Source: Brochothrix campestris FSL F6-1037
GTDB taxonomy: Bacteria > Bacillota > Bacilli > Lactobacillales > Listeriaceae
Assembly: GCF_000525915.1 (NCBI RefSeq)
Contig: NZ_AODH01000056.1
Location: 1 to 50,123 of the forward strand
Direction of reading: 5' to 3'
DNA length: 50,123 nucleotides
The position numbers and the translations under genes were made by a program. Below are positions 27,863 through 38,060 of this stretch, one piece after another (position 1 is the stretch's first letter; every line of letters starts with the position of its first letter). The notes below the pieces were generated by a model. That model was not told the origin of the DNA. It ran no database searches and worked only from the letters and a program-made list of their open reading frames with translations.

Positions 27863-30800
27863 ATGAAAACGTTAATTAAAAAATTAGGGATATTGGTAAT
27901 TATCGCAACTGTTGTCATTAGCTTTTTGCCAGCCTATACAGCGACTGCAGCGACGTCGACGGACTTACAAGATGGTGCTGAATACAGGGTCGACGTTTCC
28001 TTATTAAAACCAGGAACCGGTGCAACAACCAAAGAAACGTCAGCAGCAAATCGATACATAAAACAACAGGCTACTATTAAGGTTGAGAACAACCAACCAT
28101 ACTTATACATAACGTTAAACAACCAAACGTATTGGCAAACACTCGCAACGAATTTAGCCTCAACCGCACCACAAGTCCCATCACCAGAGTCTAATTATAC
28201 AGATATTTATCAAAATGTTACTGATGTCTCAACAGACGAAGCCAACAACACGAAAGTCGTAAAGATTAAATTTGATGATGTCAATGCGATTATTTATTCG
28301 TACATGCATATCAATGTTGCAGAGATTAAGTACGACAGCTGGTATCAAGCAGATATGAAAATGGATGTGTCGACACTTCAAATAGTGACAGAAGCACCGA
28401 CATCACCGGATGCAAACAGCTCGATTGAAGCGCCAACAACTGTTTCAAGTGAGCCACAAAGTAGTACATCAACCGAACAAAACATCAATGTTGAAAATCC
28501 GGTTTTATCACAGAGTTCAGAAAGTGACACGCAAACGAGCACACCTTCAAGCAGTACAACACCCGCAACAAGTGAAGAAGCGCCAACAGTTATAACACCA
28601 ACGCCTCCAACGTTAGATGAAGGAACCTATAACCTACCGTTCGAAGCGAAACATGCAACAAAAGATCAAGCGAGTACGATGCAAAAGTATTTCAATAACC
28701 CCGCTTTGATTCAAATAAAAAATGGTCGTAAATTTGTCGTCATGACGATAAATGATTCGAAGACAGTCACATCATTCCAAACAACAGTTGATGGGTCACT
28801 AACAGATGTGACCGTTTTATCAGAGGACACTGAGAACAACACCCGTACCGTTCAATTTGAAATCACAGATGAAACGGCCGAATTACTTGCACACGTTACG
28901 TATGCCGCAGTTATCGGTAACGGAAATATATACAATGGTAAGGCTGATTTCCGTTTGTTATTTGATACTACCGCCGCCAAATCAGCAGACGCGACGGATT
29001 ATCCAACAGTCACAAAAACGGCCCTAGCTGACGGCACCTATACGTTACCGTTCGATGCACGCCATGCCACTAAAGAGCAAGCGAGTAGCATGCAAAAATA
29101 CTTTAATAATCCTGTCTATCTTCAAATTAAAAGACGGCAAAAAATACGTCGCAATGACAATTAACGACTCAAAAACCGTCACTGCCTTTCAAACAACAGT
29201 CGGTGATGGGTTAACAGACGTAACAGTCCTATCAGAGGACACAGATAATAACACCCGTACCGTTCAATTTGAAATCACAGATGAAACAGCCACATTATTA
29301 GCACACGTTAACTATGCTGCAGATATGGGCAATGGTAGTATTTATAATGGAACAGCTGATTTTAAATTACTCTTTGATACGAACTATGCAGTGAAAGTTG
29401 CTGATAGCAGTTATCCACAAGCCGCGAAGCCAGCCTTGGAGGACGGTACGTATCGTCTAAACTTTGAAGCAAAACATGCAACCGAAGATAAAAGCGAGTA
29501 GCATGCAAAAATATTTCAATAACCCTGTCTACCTTCAAATTAAAGAGGGTAAAAAATATGTCGCAATGACAATCAATGACTCAAAAACCGTCACATCCTT
29601 TCAAACAACAGTCGGTGATGCGTTAACGGACGTGACCGTCTTATCAGAGGATACAGAGAAAAACACTCGCACCGTCCGATTTGAAATCACGGATGAAACA
29701 GCCGAGTTACTAGCACATGTTACGTATGCCGCAGATATGGGGAATGGTAATATCTATAACGGGAAGGCCGACTTCTATTTGTTATTTGAGACAGAAACAG
29801 CGACGAAGGTTGCCGATAGTGAATTCCCGGTAGCTCCAAAAGTTGCTTTAGCTGATGGTACCTATACGTTACCATTTGAAGCAAAACACGCAACCGAAGA
29901 TAAAGCGAGTACGATGCAAAAATACTTTAATAATCCTGTCTACCTTCAAATTAAAGATGGAAAAAAATATGTGGCCATGACGATTAATGACTCGAAGACA
30001 GTTACTGCTTTTCAAACAACAGTCGGTGATGCGCTAACAGACGTGACCGTTCTTGCTACGGATGATGCAGCAAATACGCGCACAGTTAAGTTCCCGCTAA
30101 CAGATGAAACTGCAGAATTACTTGCTCATGTTGGTTATCAAATCGAGATGAAAACGCGTAGTCTATATGTTGGGGCTGCCGATTTCCGCTTATTATTTGA
30201 TACAACAAAAGCAATTAAAGTAGCTGATAGTCTGTTTCCTCAAGCTGGAACGATTGTTGACCCGGGCATACCAACAGAACCAACAGAACCAACAGAACCA
30301 ACAGAACCAACAGAACCAACAGAACCAACAGAACCAACAGAACCAACAGATCCTTTACAATTAGTTAACAATCATCAATACACCATTAATTTCAAAGTGA
30401 TGAAAGCAACCAGTGATGAACTCTCAATGATGGATGAATACACTGAAAAACCAGCAACAATCAAAGTTGAAGAGGGACAAGCCTATGCCTATTTAACACT
30501 CAAAAATAGCCATTGGATTACATCGTTTGCAACTGAGCAAGCGGGTAAATTTGTCGAGGCAAAAGTTGTGTCGAGTAATTTAGCGAACGACACCCGTGTC
30601 GTTAAGTATCCAATTGCAAATGCAACCGCTAAAACAAAAGCACAAACACATGTTGTAATTGATGATTTACCAGCAGTGTTTGGTGAAGATGGGTATGATG
30701 GGTTTTATGATGTTACCATTCAGCTAGAGAGTAACACGTTAACAGATGTTACGTTAACAGCCCCAACGGAACCAATTGATCCAACAAAACCGATTGAGCC

Positions 30801-31587
30801 AGTATTACCATCACCATCAGGACCAACATCACCTTTACCATCGGATAACGAGGATGAGGAAACAACACCAACTACCTACGTTGATCCATTTAATCTACAA
30901 AACAATCTTAAGTACACGATTGATTTTAAAGTATTACAAGCAAATTCAAACGAATTGTCTAAAATGGATGATTACACAGAAAAACCAGCCACAATAAAGG
31001 TTGAGAACAACCAACCATACTTGTATTTGACATTAACAAATAGTCACTGGATTAAAACGTTTGAAACAAATCAAAATGGTCAATATGTTGCGGCAGAAGT
31101 GGTTTCAATTAATAAAGAAGCTGACACTCGTATCGTTAAATACCCAGTAGTTAATGGTGCAGCTAAAACACCTGCACGTACACATGTACTTATTGATGAT
31201 ATTACCGGCTTTAGTTACGATCATACGTACGATGTAATTGTGGCATTAGATGCGGATTCGATTGTTGATATGACAGGTAAAGTCATTACGACGACGCCTG
31301 CAAAAACAGCTACAAACTCTGTAACTATGACTAGTCTTGTTGCCCCTGCTGTAGCAGACGAAGCAAGCACATTAAACACAAGTACAACGGTGCCTAATAA
31401 TAATGCAGGTGATCACTTATTGAAACCGGCCTTTAACGGCGTTACAAATCAAAATGCAACCACAACAACCGAAAAAAATGCCAAAACAGCAGATACAACA
31501 AGCCTGATTATCTATGGTATGATTATCTTGCTAATTGGTGGCTATTTTATGCGACGTATACGTTTAGCAAAACGTATAAAAGAATAA
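27863..31587 (+). pseudogene. Giant seven-NEAT-domain surface protein, frameshifted twice as read
   Basis: With two extra A bases removed (in AAAA at 29129-29132 and 29490-29493) this is one protein of 1240 residues. Order: signal peptide (1-30); NEAT1 (27960-28390); Ser/Thr/Pro linker; four closely similar NEATs (about 28615-28985, 29025-29395, 29440-29805, 29850-30235); a PTE tandem repeat; NEAT6 (30355-30745); Pro-rich linker; NEAT7 (30890-31280); sorting motif NAKTADT, membrane helix and basic tail. NEAT1, 6 and 7 keep the heme pattern YxxxY (YDSWY, YDGFY, YDHTY); the four central ones have YNGKA, YNGTA, YNGKA and YVGAA. Likely a surface hemoprotein receptor; Listeria Hbp2 is a smaller relative in type. 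The repeats make assembly errors plausible. Confidence 0.85.
30271..30350 (+). repeat. 9-bp tandem repeat coding for Pro-Thr-Glu
   Basis: About nine copies of CCAACAGAA in frame, giving (PTE)8-PTD between NEAT5 and NEAT6. As the unit is a multiple of three, changes in number alter linker length without breaking the frame. Confidence 0.95.
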
Positions 31588-31593
31588 AGTAAC

Positions 31594-31629
31594 AAAGCCT
31601 TAGCAATTAATATCTGCTAAGGCTTTATT
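31594..31629 (+). terminator. Terminator between the NEAT gene and isdE
   Basis: AAAGCCTTAGCA (31594-31605) pairs with TGCTAAGGCTTT (31615-31626), followed by ATTA. The T-run is short, so partial read-through to isdE is likely; it may lower expression of the transporter relative to the surface proteins. Confidence 0.8.
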
Positions 31630-31645
31630 AAATAAGAGGTGACTT

Positions 31646-32518
31646 ATGAAAAAAATAAAACAACTAGGTATTGTTCTATTAATGTTAGTGTTAGTAAGTG
31701 GGTGCGCAAAAGAAGAAACGAGTACAGCCAAAATGGTATCAGACAGTAAACGTGTGGTGTCAACAACTGTTGCAGCAACAGAAATCATGGCCAAACTAAA
31801 TTATGAGCTCGTCGGAATTCCGACATCTGACAAAAAGTTGCCGTCGCGTTATCAAGAGGTGACTAAAACAGGCTCACCGATGAGTCCGGATTTAGAAATT
31901 ATCCGTTCATTGAAACCCGATTTGGTACTGGGAACTAAAACCTTAGCCGGCGATCTGAGTGATGGCTTTAAACAAGCCGGTGTAACAGTTGATTTCCTTG
32001 ATTTCAGAACAGTGGCAGCAATGCAAGCTGAAATCAAAAAACTCGGCCAAACACTAGATCGTGAGCGAGAAGCAACAGCCTTAAATAAAACATTAACGGA
32101 TAAAACAGCTGCCGTTGCAAAGGCCGTTGCGGATAAAAAGAAACCTAAGGTTTTGATTTTAATGGGTATTCCTGGCAGCTATTTAGTTGCAACAGAACAT
32201 TCGTACATCGGCGACCTCGTCAAATTAGCTGGTGGCGAAAACGTCATTCAAGATCAAAAACAAGAGTATTTAGCGTCGAATACTGAATTTTTACAACAGA
32301 GTAATCCCGATATCATTTTACGCGCTTCGCACGGCATGCCAAAAGAAGTGATTGAGATGTTTGATGAGGAATTCAAAACGAATGATATTTGGCAACACTT
32401 TAATGCCGTTAAAACTAAGCGAGTGTATGACCTTGACGAAACGTTATTTGGAATGACAGGTGCCCTTAATATGCCTGAAGCACTCGATCAAACGGTGGCC
32501 TACTTATATGAAAAATAG
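31646..32518 (+). CDS. isdE: Heme ABC transporter substrate-binding lipoprotein (IsdE-like)
   Basis: The 290-residue protein has a lipoprotein signal with lipobox LVSGC (Cys20) and a class III periplasmic-binding fold (VVSTTVAATEIMAKLNYELVGIP, SLKPDLVLGT). It should receive heme from the NEAT proteins at the membrane and deliver it to the permease. A methionine/histidine heme pair as in S. aureus IsdE is suggested by M78 (GSPMSPD) and the C-terminal region but not proven. RBS AAGAGGTG. Overlaps the permease gene by 11 bases. Confidence 0.9.
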   Translation: MKKIKQLGIVLLMLVLVSGCAKEETSTAKMVSDSKRVVSTTVAATEIMAKLNYELVGIPTSDKKLPSRYQEVTKTGSPMSPDLEIIRSLKPDLVLGTKTLAGDLSDGFKQAGVTVDFLDFRTVAAMQAEIKKLGQTLDREREATALNKTLTDKTAAVAKAVADKKKPKVLILMGIPGSYLVATEHSYIGDLVKLAGGENVIQDQKQEYLASNTEFLQQSNPDIILRASHGMPKEVIEMFDEEFKTNDIWQHFNAVKTKRVYDLDETLFGMTGALNMPEALDQTVAYLYEK

Positions 32519-33479
32519 AACGATTTTGATGTATACACTATTGACAATCGCGATACTAGCGGTGCTCATTTGGGCGTTAATGACAGGAAGTATAAAGGTA
32601 TCGCTCGCTGAATTAGTGACCGATTTTTTTAAGGCAAGCAATGAAAAGGTTGCGATTGTAAAAGACCTCCGCCTCCCCCGAATTATTTTGGCATTGGTTG
32701 CGGGCGCAGCCCTATCGGTATGTGGCTTATTGTTACAAGCAATTATGCGTAACCCGTTAGCAGACGCGGGCGTGATTGGTATTTCAGCTGGTGCGCACTT
32801 GATGCAAGTCTGTGTCGTTGTGTTGGTACCACAGCTGTTTTATTGGACAACAATGGTGAGTTTTGTGGGTGGCGCCTTAGCTTGTTTCCTCGTCTTTCTT
32901 TTTAGTGCACGTGCGAAATTAAATCCGCTGTCTTTAATTATTATTGGTGTTGCAATCAATGCTGTGTTCACAGGCTTAGGCGATTTTGTCCAAGGACTCA
33001 ATCCGCAACTGACTTCGCAAGCCACCGTCAGTTTTGGTATGAAAAAGTGGTCAGATGTCGAATCCCTCGTATTATATGGTGGACTAGGATTAATCGCAGC
33101 CCTGTTTTTAACACGTTCATGCAATTTACTGGCGTTAAAAGATGAGGTGTTGATTGGGTTAGGCGTCTCATTGAAACGAAAACGATTGCTGATTGCAACG
33201 GTTGCTGTTTTATTAGCGGCGAGCGCGACTGCCATTGTTGGTGTGATTGCCTTTATCGGACTACTTGTACCGCATATTGCCCGCTCTTTATTGAAAACAA
33301 ACGACCATCGAAAACTACTGCCATTTGTAATGATATTAGGAGCTTTCTTATTACTGGTCGCAGATACGTTAGGACGTAGTCTTGTGCCTAATGTTGAAAT
33401 TGCGGCCGGAATTATGATGATGGTCATTGGCGGTCCCTTTTTAATCGCCTTAATGTGGCGCCAACAAATCATTCGTTAG
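32508..33479 (+). CDS. isdF: Heme ABC transporter permease (FecCD family, IsdF-like)
   Basis: The 323-residue protein has about nine or ten membrane helices and the FecCD blocks LRLPRIILALVAGAALSVCG, NPLADAGVIGIS and GLLVPHIAR (the coupling helix that contacts the ATPase). The frame is open from 32460; ATG 32508 is the proper start as it gives the short MKNR lead into the first helix and lies 9 bases after GGTGG. Partner ATPase gene is not in this locus. Confidence 0.92.
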   Translation: MKNRTILMYTLLTIAILAVLIWALMTGSIKVSLAELVTDFFKASNEKVAIVKDLRLPRIILALVAGAALSVCGLLLQAIMRNPLADAGVIGISAGAHLMQVCVVVLVPQLFYWTTMVSFVGGALACFLVFLFSARAKLNPLSLIIIGVAINAVFTGLGDFVQGLNPQLTSQATVSFGMKKWSDVESLVLYGGLGLIAALFLTRSCNLLALKDEVLIGLGVSLKRKRLLIATVAVLLAASATAIVGVIAFIGLLVPHIARSLLKTNDHRKLLPFVMILGAFLLLVADTLGRSLVPNVEIAAGIMMMVIGGPFLIALMWRQQIIR

Positions 33480-33491
33480 AGGAGTGACGCG

Positions 33492-34212
33492 ATGAAACGG
33501 AAAATAATCAATGGTGTATTGATTGTTGTATTAGTGTTTGCAAGCTATCAATTTATTAGTATTTACCTTGAAAATAAACATAATTTAAAAGTATTGGATG
33601 AGGTACAGTCAGTCTATCAAGAAGCCAATCAACCGAGTGAGCTAGGGAATACGAGTGCCTTTGCTGAGTTGCATAAAATTAATCCGGATATAACCGCATG
33701 GCTGACAATTGCGGGTACTGCGATTAATTATCCCGTCTTACAAGCAGCTGATAACGACACGTACTTAAAAACCAATTATCAAGGTGAACAGGCGAGAGCT
33801 GGGAGCATTTTTAAAGATTATCGCAACACAGAGGTGACACCGAAACATACCATTCTTTATGGGCATAATATGAAAGATGGTTCGATGTTTGCCGATTTAC
33901 AAAAATATACCGATGCGGCTTTTTTTAAACAGCATCCAACCTTTGACTATGATACTCCTGAGGCAAGCTATCGCGTTGAAGTGTTTACAGTTTATGAAAC
34001 GACCACCGATTTTTATTACATCGATACTGACTTTACAAAACCAGCAGCCTTTGCTCAATATTTACAAGACGTAAAAAAAACGCTCGCTCTACGAGACAAA
34101 CGTGAAAGTAACTGATGAGGATCATATCATTACTTTATCAACGTGTGACACCGGCTTTGATTACGAAAAAGGCCGTTATGTCGTCCAAGGAAAACTTCAG
34201 AAAAAGGAATAA
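33492..34212 (+). pseudogene. srtB: Class B sortase, frameshifted as read
   Basis: SrtB anchors NEAT proteins to peptidoglycan. The frame from ATG 33492 (after GGAGTGACG) has an N-terminal membrane anchor (about 5-24), the AWLTIAGTAINYPVLQ region, and the catalytic His in LYGHNMKDGSMF, then stops at 34115. Removing one A from the A8 run 34073-34080 continues with VKKRSLYETNVKVTDEDHI and TLSTC, the active-site Cys motif, to a stop at 34210-34212: 239 residues. As read, the Cys and catalytic Arg would be lost. Confidence 0.88.
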
Positions 34213-34246
34213 AAAAGACAGCGACCAAATAGTCGCTGTCTTTTTT
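34211..34246. terminator. Terminator of the heme locus
   Basis: AAAAAAGACAGCGAC (34211-34225) pairs with GTCGCTGTCTTTTTT (34232-34246); usable from both sides, also serving the minus-strand aminopeptidase gene. Confidence 0.92.
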
Positions 34247-34261
34247 GAGGTTTATATCAAT

Positions 34262-35377
34262 CTATTGTAAATTTTCAGGGTTTAAGGCTTCTAACTCAGG
34301 AAGAACGAATAAACCATCGTTACGAATAAGGACATCATCAAAGTAGATTTGACCACCACCGTAATCAGCACGTTGAATATTTACCATATCCCAGTGAATG
34401 CCCGATTGGTTACCGTTGTATGCTTCATCGTAACATTGACCTGGTGTAAAGTGGAAACTGCCGCGGATTTTTTCATCGAATAAAATATCTTGCATTGGCT
34501 CAGCAATGTAAGGGTTAACGCCAATTGCAAATTCACCGATGTAACGGGCGCCTTCATCTGTATCTAAGATAGCATTTAATTTAGCGGGTTCGTTTGAACA
34601 AGTTGCGTCAATAATTTTACCATCCTTAAATGTGAGTGAGACGTTTTCAAAGGTCGTTCCGTTATAAGGTGATGGCGTATTGTGAGTGAGCACACCGTTG
34701 ACAGAGTCGCGTACAGGAGCCGTATAAACCTCACCGTCAGGAATATTGTTTTGACCCGAACAGCGAATCGAAGGAATAGCTTTAATCGAGAAGCTAAGGT
34801 CAGTACCAGGGCCGACGATCCGCACACGATCCGTTTTATCCATCAACTGTTGTAATGGTTTCATCGCTTCATCCATCTTGCTGTAATCCAAGTTACAGAC
34901 GTTAAAGTAGAAGTCCTCAAACGATTCTAAGCTACTGCCAGCTAACTGTGCCATCGCTTGGTTTGGATAACGTAATACTACCCATTTCGTTTCTTTTACA
35001 CGTACGTTGCTGTGCATACTTCCAACCGTTTGACTGTGAATTGTGTTTTTCTCTGCTGGTACGTCTGCTTTTGCATTGATGTTATCGAATGCACGTAAGC
35101 CGATGTAGGCATCCATTTCTTTCATGACCTTTGTTTCAAAGTCGGCCTGTAATTTAAATTGTGGTAATGACGCACCGAGCAAGAGCTCGCGTTCAATTTG
35201 ATTATCTTTTAAGGATACAAATGGTTGTCCACCTACGGCATACGCTTCTTTTACTAACGCTTTTACAAACTCGCGTTGGATGCCGAAATTTTCAATTAAT
35301 ACTTTTTCGCCTGCTTGTAAATTAATTGAATAATTAATCAAATTATGAGCCAATGTGTCTAGTCGTGAGTCTCTCAT
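34262..35377 (-). CDS. M29 family aminopeptidase (AmpS/PepS type)
   Basis: About 371 residues. Metal and catalytic blocks seen: IPDGEVYTAPV (Glu ligand), TPSPYNGTTFENV, GEFAIGVNP, SGIHWDMVN (His and Asp ligands). These enzymes remove N-terminal residues from peptides in the cytoplasm. The open frame reaches a TTG at 35482, but the start is placed at the ATG giving MRDSRLDTLAHNLINYS, preceded by AGGGGGA. Single gene, convergent with the heme locus. Confidence 0.9.
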   Translation of the reverse strand: MRDSRLDTLAHNLINYSINLQAGEKVLIENFGIQREFVKALVKEAYAVGGQPFVSLKDNQIERELLLGASLPQFKLQADFETKVMKEMDAYIGLRAFDNINAKADVPAEKNTIHSQTVGSMHSNVRVKETKWVVLRYPNQAMAQLAGSSLESFEDFYFNVCNLDYSKMDEAMKPLQQLMDKTDRVRIVGPGTDLSFSIKAIPSIRCSGQNNIPDGEVYTAPVRDSVNGVLTHNTPSPYNGTTFENVSLTFKDGKIIDATCSNEPAKLNAILDTDEGARYIGEFAIGVNPYIAEPMQDILFDEKIRGSFHFTPGQCYDEAYNGNQSGIHWDMVNIQRADYGGGQIYFDDVLIRNDGLFVLPELEALNPENLQ

Positions 35378-35645
35378 GTTATAATTCCCCCTTAGATTAT
35401 GATGCACTCTCATTTTAACGCAATCAGCGCGATTACTCAATCCTAGATGGCAATCAAGCAAAATTAAGCTTGAAAAGAACAAGTTTAGCGGTTTTCGGTT
35501 AAATAAGTAGGAATTTTTTTGTTTTATTGTTAAAATAAATGTATGAACGTACTGCTATTTTGTTGAATGAGGTTAAAACTTCATATTAATAGTAATAGTA
35601 GCATTTGTTTCATCTTGAAAATAAGCATAAAAGGAAGGTGTACAC

Positions 35646-36107
35646 ATGATTGCGATTTTATATTGGGCTGCAATGGTTGCAGCAGTAGCATTATTGATTG
35701 GCGCCATCTTTTTAGCGAAAACCTTAAACGCGATGGCAAAAACAATGGATGCAGTAACCAAAACAATGGGAACGTTAGATACACAAGTAACAGGGATTAC
35801 AACTGAAACGGAACTCATTTTAAACAAGGTAAACACTTTGGTTGAAGATGTTAATGGTAAGGTGGCTAAAATTGATCCTGTTTTTGATGCGCTCGGTGAT
35901 ATTGGTGTGTCAGTCCAAGATTTAAACTCATCTGTCAGAAACATGTCATCAACTGTTTCCAATAGCGTTAAAATGACGGAAGAAAAAGTTAGTAACACGG
36001 TTTCATACAGTAATGCCTTTGTAATGGTACGAGAATTGTTGAAAAAACGAAAAGAACATAAAAAAAGCACAACAAAACGAAAACTAACGAGGAGGATTTC
36101 AAAATGA
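35646..36107 (+). CDS. DUF948 family protein (YtxG-like)
   Basis: The 153-residue protein has one N-terminal membrane helix (about 3-25) and a long helical tail with heptad-like repeats (TMDAVTKTMGTLDTQV), ending in a Lys/Arg-rich segment. This is the usual DUF948/YtxG layout, a general-stress gene pair with ytxH in Bacillus. The ATG follows GGAAGGTG. The stop overlaps the start of the next gene by 4 bases. Upstream 35378-35645 holds only its leader; no clear promoter was settled on. Confidence 0.85.
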   Translation: MIAILYWAAMVAAVALLIGAIFLAKTLNAMAKTMDAVTKTMGTLDTQVTGITTETELILNKVNTLVEDVNGKVAKIDPVFDALGDIGVSVQDLNSSVRNMSSTVSNSVKMTEEKVSNTVSYSNAFVMVRELLKKRKEHKKSTTKRKLTRRISK

Positions 36108-36632
36108 CAGAAAAAAAAAGGTCTTTCAACGCAGGATTTTGTATTAGGTAGTTTAATTGGTGTCGCAGTTGGTGCCGTCGCAGCTCTCTTGTTAGCGCCA
36201 AAATCCGGTCGTGAATTACGTTCTGATATTAATGATCAAGTTGGTACCATTAAAGAAAAAGCAGTCGATTATAAAGAGGTAGCTTTAGAAAAAGGTGCAG
36301 AATTCACAGATTATGCCAAAGTTCAAACGGGTGTAATTAAAGACCAGACAGCCCGTTTAACAGATACAGTTAAAACGAAGGCAGTTGAAGTAACCGATGC
36401 TGCTAAAAAATACGGTGTTAAAATCAAGTCATCAGCAGTCGATACGGCAGCTGAAAAAACAGAAGATATCGCAGTCTTATCACATGAAGTAAAAACAGCG
36501 TTGGCTGACAAAGCAACTGAGGCAACAACAAAAGTAACCGATGTGGCTGAAGTAACCGCTACAGAAGCAAAAAAAGTAAACAAAACAGCAAAAAAAGCAG
36601 TCGAAAAGATTGCGGATGAAGCTACAAAATAG
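36104..36632 (+). pseudogene. ytxH: YtxH-like stress protein, frameshifted as read
   Basis: ATG 36104, preceded by GGAGGA, overlaps the stop of the DUF948 gene. The fourth codon falls in an A9 run (36111-36119); with eight A the frame continues into FVLGSLIGVAVGAVAALLLAPKSGRELR, the YtxH membrane helix plus APKSG signature, and on to 36632 (175 residues). The rest is an Ala/Lys/Thr/Val-rich helical tail resembling LEA-type stress proteins. As read it stops after 14 codons. Confidence 0.85.
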
Positions 36633-36670
36633 TTAACGAGTTACATAAGGACTGTACGACAGGTGAATCT

Positions 36671-36706
36671 AAGGTTAATGACACGAACTGTCATTAACCT
36701 TTTTTA
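36671..36706 (+). terminator. Terminator after ytxH
   Basis: AAGGTTAATGACA (36671-36683) pairs with TGTCATTAACCTT (36689-36701), followed by TTTT. Confidence 0.9.
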
Positions 36707-36732
36707 TTTAGAAAGAAACAATAGTGAGAATT

Positions 36733-36760
36733 TTTACACAATTCAACTGCGATCTATGAT
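36733..36760 (+). promoter_or_regulatory. Promoter upstream of aroA(G)
   Basis: TTTACA (36733-36738), 16-bp spacer, TATGAT (36755-36760). About 120 bases of leader follow; a second TATTAT at 36811 is possible. Confidence 0.55.
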
Positions 36761-36881
36761 AAAATAGAAGAAATTCACTACATAACGTTGTCAGAGGTTG
36801 TGTATTATGGTATTATAAAAACACATACACGCTTTAACGCTTAAAAGTGTAAAACATATTTGAGATGAGAGGGATTAAATT

Positions 36882-37952
36882 ATGAGCAACCAAACATTAG
36901 AAGAACTACGTGCCAAAATTGATATCGTAAACAAAGAAATTTTAGATGCCGTCAATAAACGTCAATCGTATATTGCTGAAATTGGCAACGTCAAAAGTAA
37001 ACAAGGTGTTCATCGCTACGATCCTATTCGTGAACGAGATATGTTAAATAAATTAATAGCAGTTAACGAGGGCCCGTTAACGAACCAAGAACTAGAGCAT
37101 ACCTTCAAAGAAATTTTTAAAGTTGGCTTAGAAAAACAAGAGCAGAGCAAACAAAAAGAATTATTGGTTTCACGTAAGCGCCAACCAGAAAATACAATTG
37201 TCCAAATTAACGATGTTGAGATCGGTAATGGCAAACCTGCCTTTGTCTTTGGCCCATGTGCGGTAGAATCATTAGAACAGACGGCAGCAGTAGCCACTAA
37301 AATCAAAAGTAAAGGGTTGCAATTAATGCGTGGTGGCGCCTTTAAACCTCGTACATCACCCTATGATTTCCAAGGCTTAGGTGTTGAAGGACTTGAAATT
37401 TTAGACACTGTCCGTAAGCAATCCGGCTTAGGTGTCATCAGTGAAATTGTTTCACCAGTAGATGTTGAAATCGCCTGTGAAAACATCGATGTGATTCAAA
37501 TCGGTGCCCGTAATATGCAAAACTTTGAATTGTTAAAAGCCGTTGGTAAAACGAATAAGCCAGTTTTATTAAAACGTGGTTTAGCGGCAACAATTGATGA
37601 ATTTATTCATGCAGCAGAATACATACTTGCACAAGGTAATCCAAATGTTATCTTATGTGAACGTGGTATTCGTACGTATGAAAAAGCGACACGTAATACG
37701 CTTGATTTATCAGCAGTACCGATTTTAAAACAAGAGACACATTTACCAGTAATGGTTGATGTAACACATTCTACCGGACGGAAAGACATTATGTTACCGT
37801 GTGCGAAAGCAGCTTTAGCTGTTGGTGCAGATGGTGTGATGGCAGAAGTTCATCCAGATCCAGCTGTCGCTTTATCCGACTCAGCCCAACAAATGAACTT
37901 CGAAGAATTCGATGCTTTCTGGTCTGAATTAGAATCCTTTTCGCAAAAATAA
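36882..37952 (+). CDS. aroA: Bifunctional chorismate mutase / DAHP synthase
   Basis: The 356-residue protein joins an N-terminal AroQ chorismate mutase (about 1-90; [19 protein letters not shown]) to a KdsA-like DAHP synthase (about 105-350) with [34 protein letters not shown] and [14 protein letters not shown] synthase starts the shikimate pathway, and in the Bacillus enzyme the mutase domain gives feedback control by chorismate or prephenate. Start ATG after AGAGGGA. Its place directly before ccpA is the Bacillus arrangement (gene aroA, also called aroG). Confidence 0.95.
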   Translation: MSNQTLEELRAKIDIVNKEILDAVNKRQSYIAEIGNVKSKQGVHRYDPIRERDMLNKLIAVNEGPLTNQELEHTFKEIFKVGLEKQEQSKQKELLVSRKRQPENTIVQINDVEIGNGKPAFVFGPCAVESLEQTAAVATKIKSKGLQLMRGGAFKPRTSPYDFQGLGVEGLEILDTVRKQSGLGVISEIVSPVDVEIACENIDVIQIGARNMQNFELLKAVGKTNKPVLLKRGLAATIDEFIHAAEYILAQGNPNVILCERGIRTYEKATRNTLDLSAVPILKQETHLPVMVDVTHSTGRKDIMLPCAKAALAVGADGVMAEVHPDPAVALSDSAQQMNFEEFDAFWSELESFSQK

Positions 37953-37984
37953 TTAGTTCTGTAACAAACGGATATATTTGAGGG

Positions 37985-38018
37985 AACTGTCTAGTTTACA
38001 CTAGATAGTTTTTTTTGT
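37985..38018 (+). terminator. Terminator of aroA
   Basis: AACTGTCTAG and CTAGATAGTT pair with one mismatch around TTTACA (37985-38010), followed by a T-run. Confidence 0.82.
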
Positions 38019-38060
38019 TTTCATTAATTTTCAAAGAATAAATCATAGGTTATGAAAAAG

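Noticed and set aside
27592..27918. Minus-strand frame opposite the end of the small NEAT gene
   Set aside because: Caused by the Ala/Thr-rich linker codons; it crosses the intergenic gap without any signal.
29055..29501. Three separate NEAT genes between 27863 and 31587
   Set aside because: The pieces lack their own signal peptides, ribosome binding sites and ends, and they join in the middle of NEAT repeats when single A bases are removed.
30271..30350. Tandem repeat as a CRISPR or iteron array
   Set aside because: The 9-bp units have no spacers and lie within an open coding frame.
32840..33472. Long minus-strand frame (210 residues) opposite isdF
   Set aside because: Mirror of a hydrophobic membrane protein gene; no start signal, and isdF has clear family motifs.
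35573..36070. Minus-strand frame (165 residues) opposite the DUF948 gene
   Set aside because: The plus strand has a good ribosome binding site and the family layout; the minus frame is a shadow.
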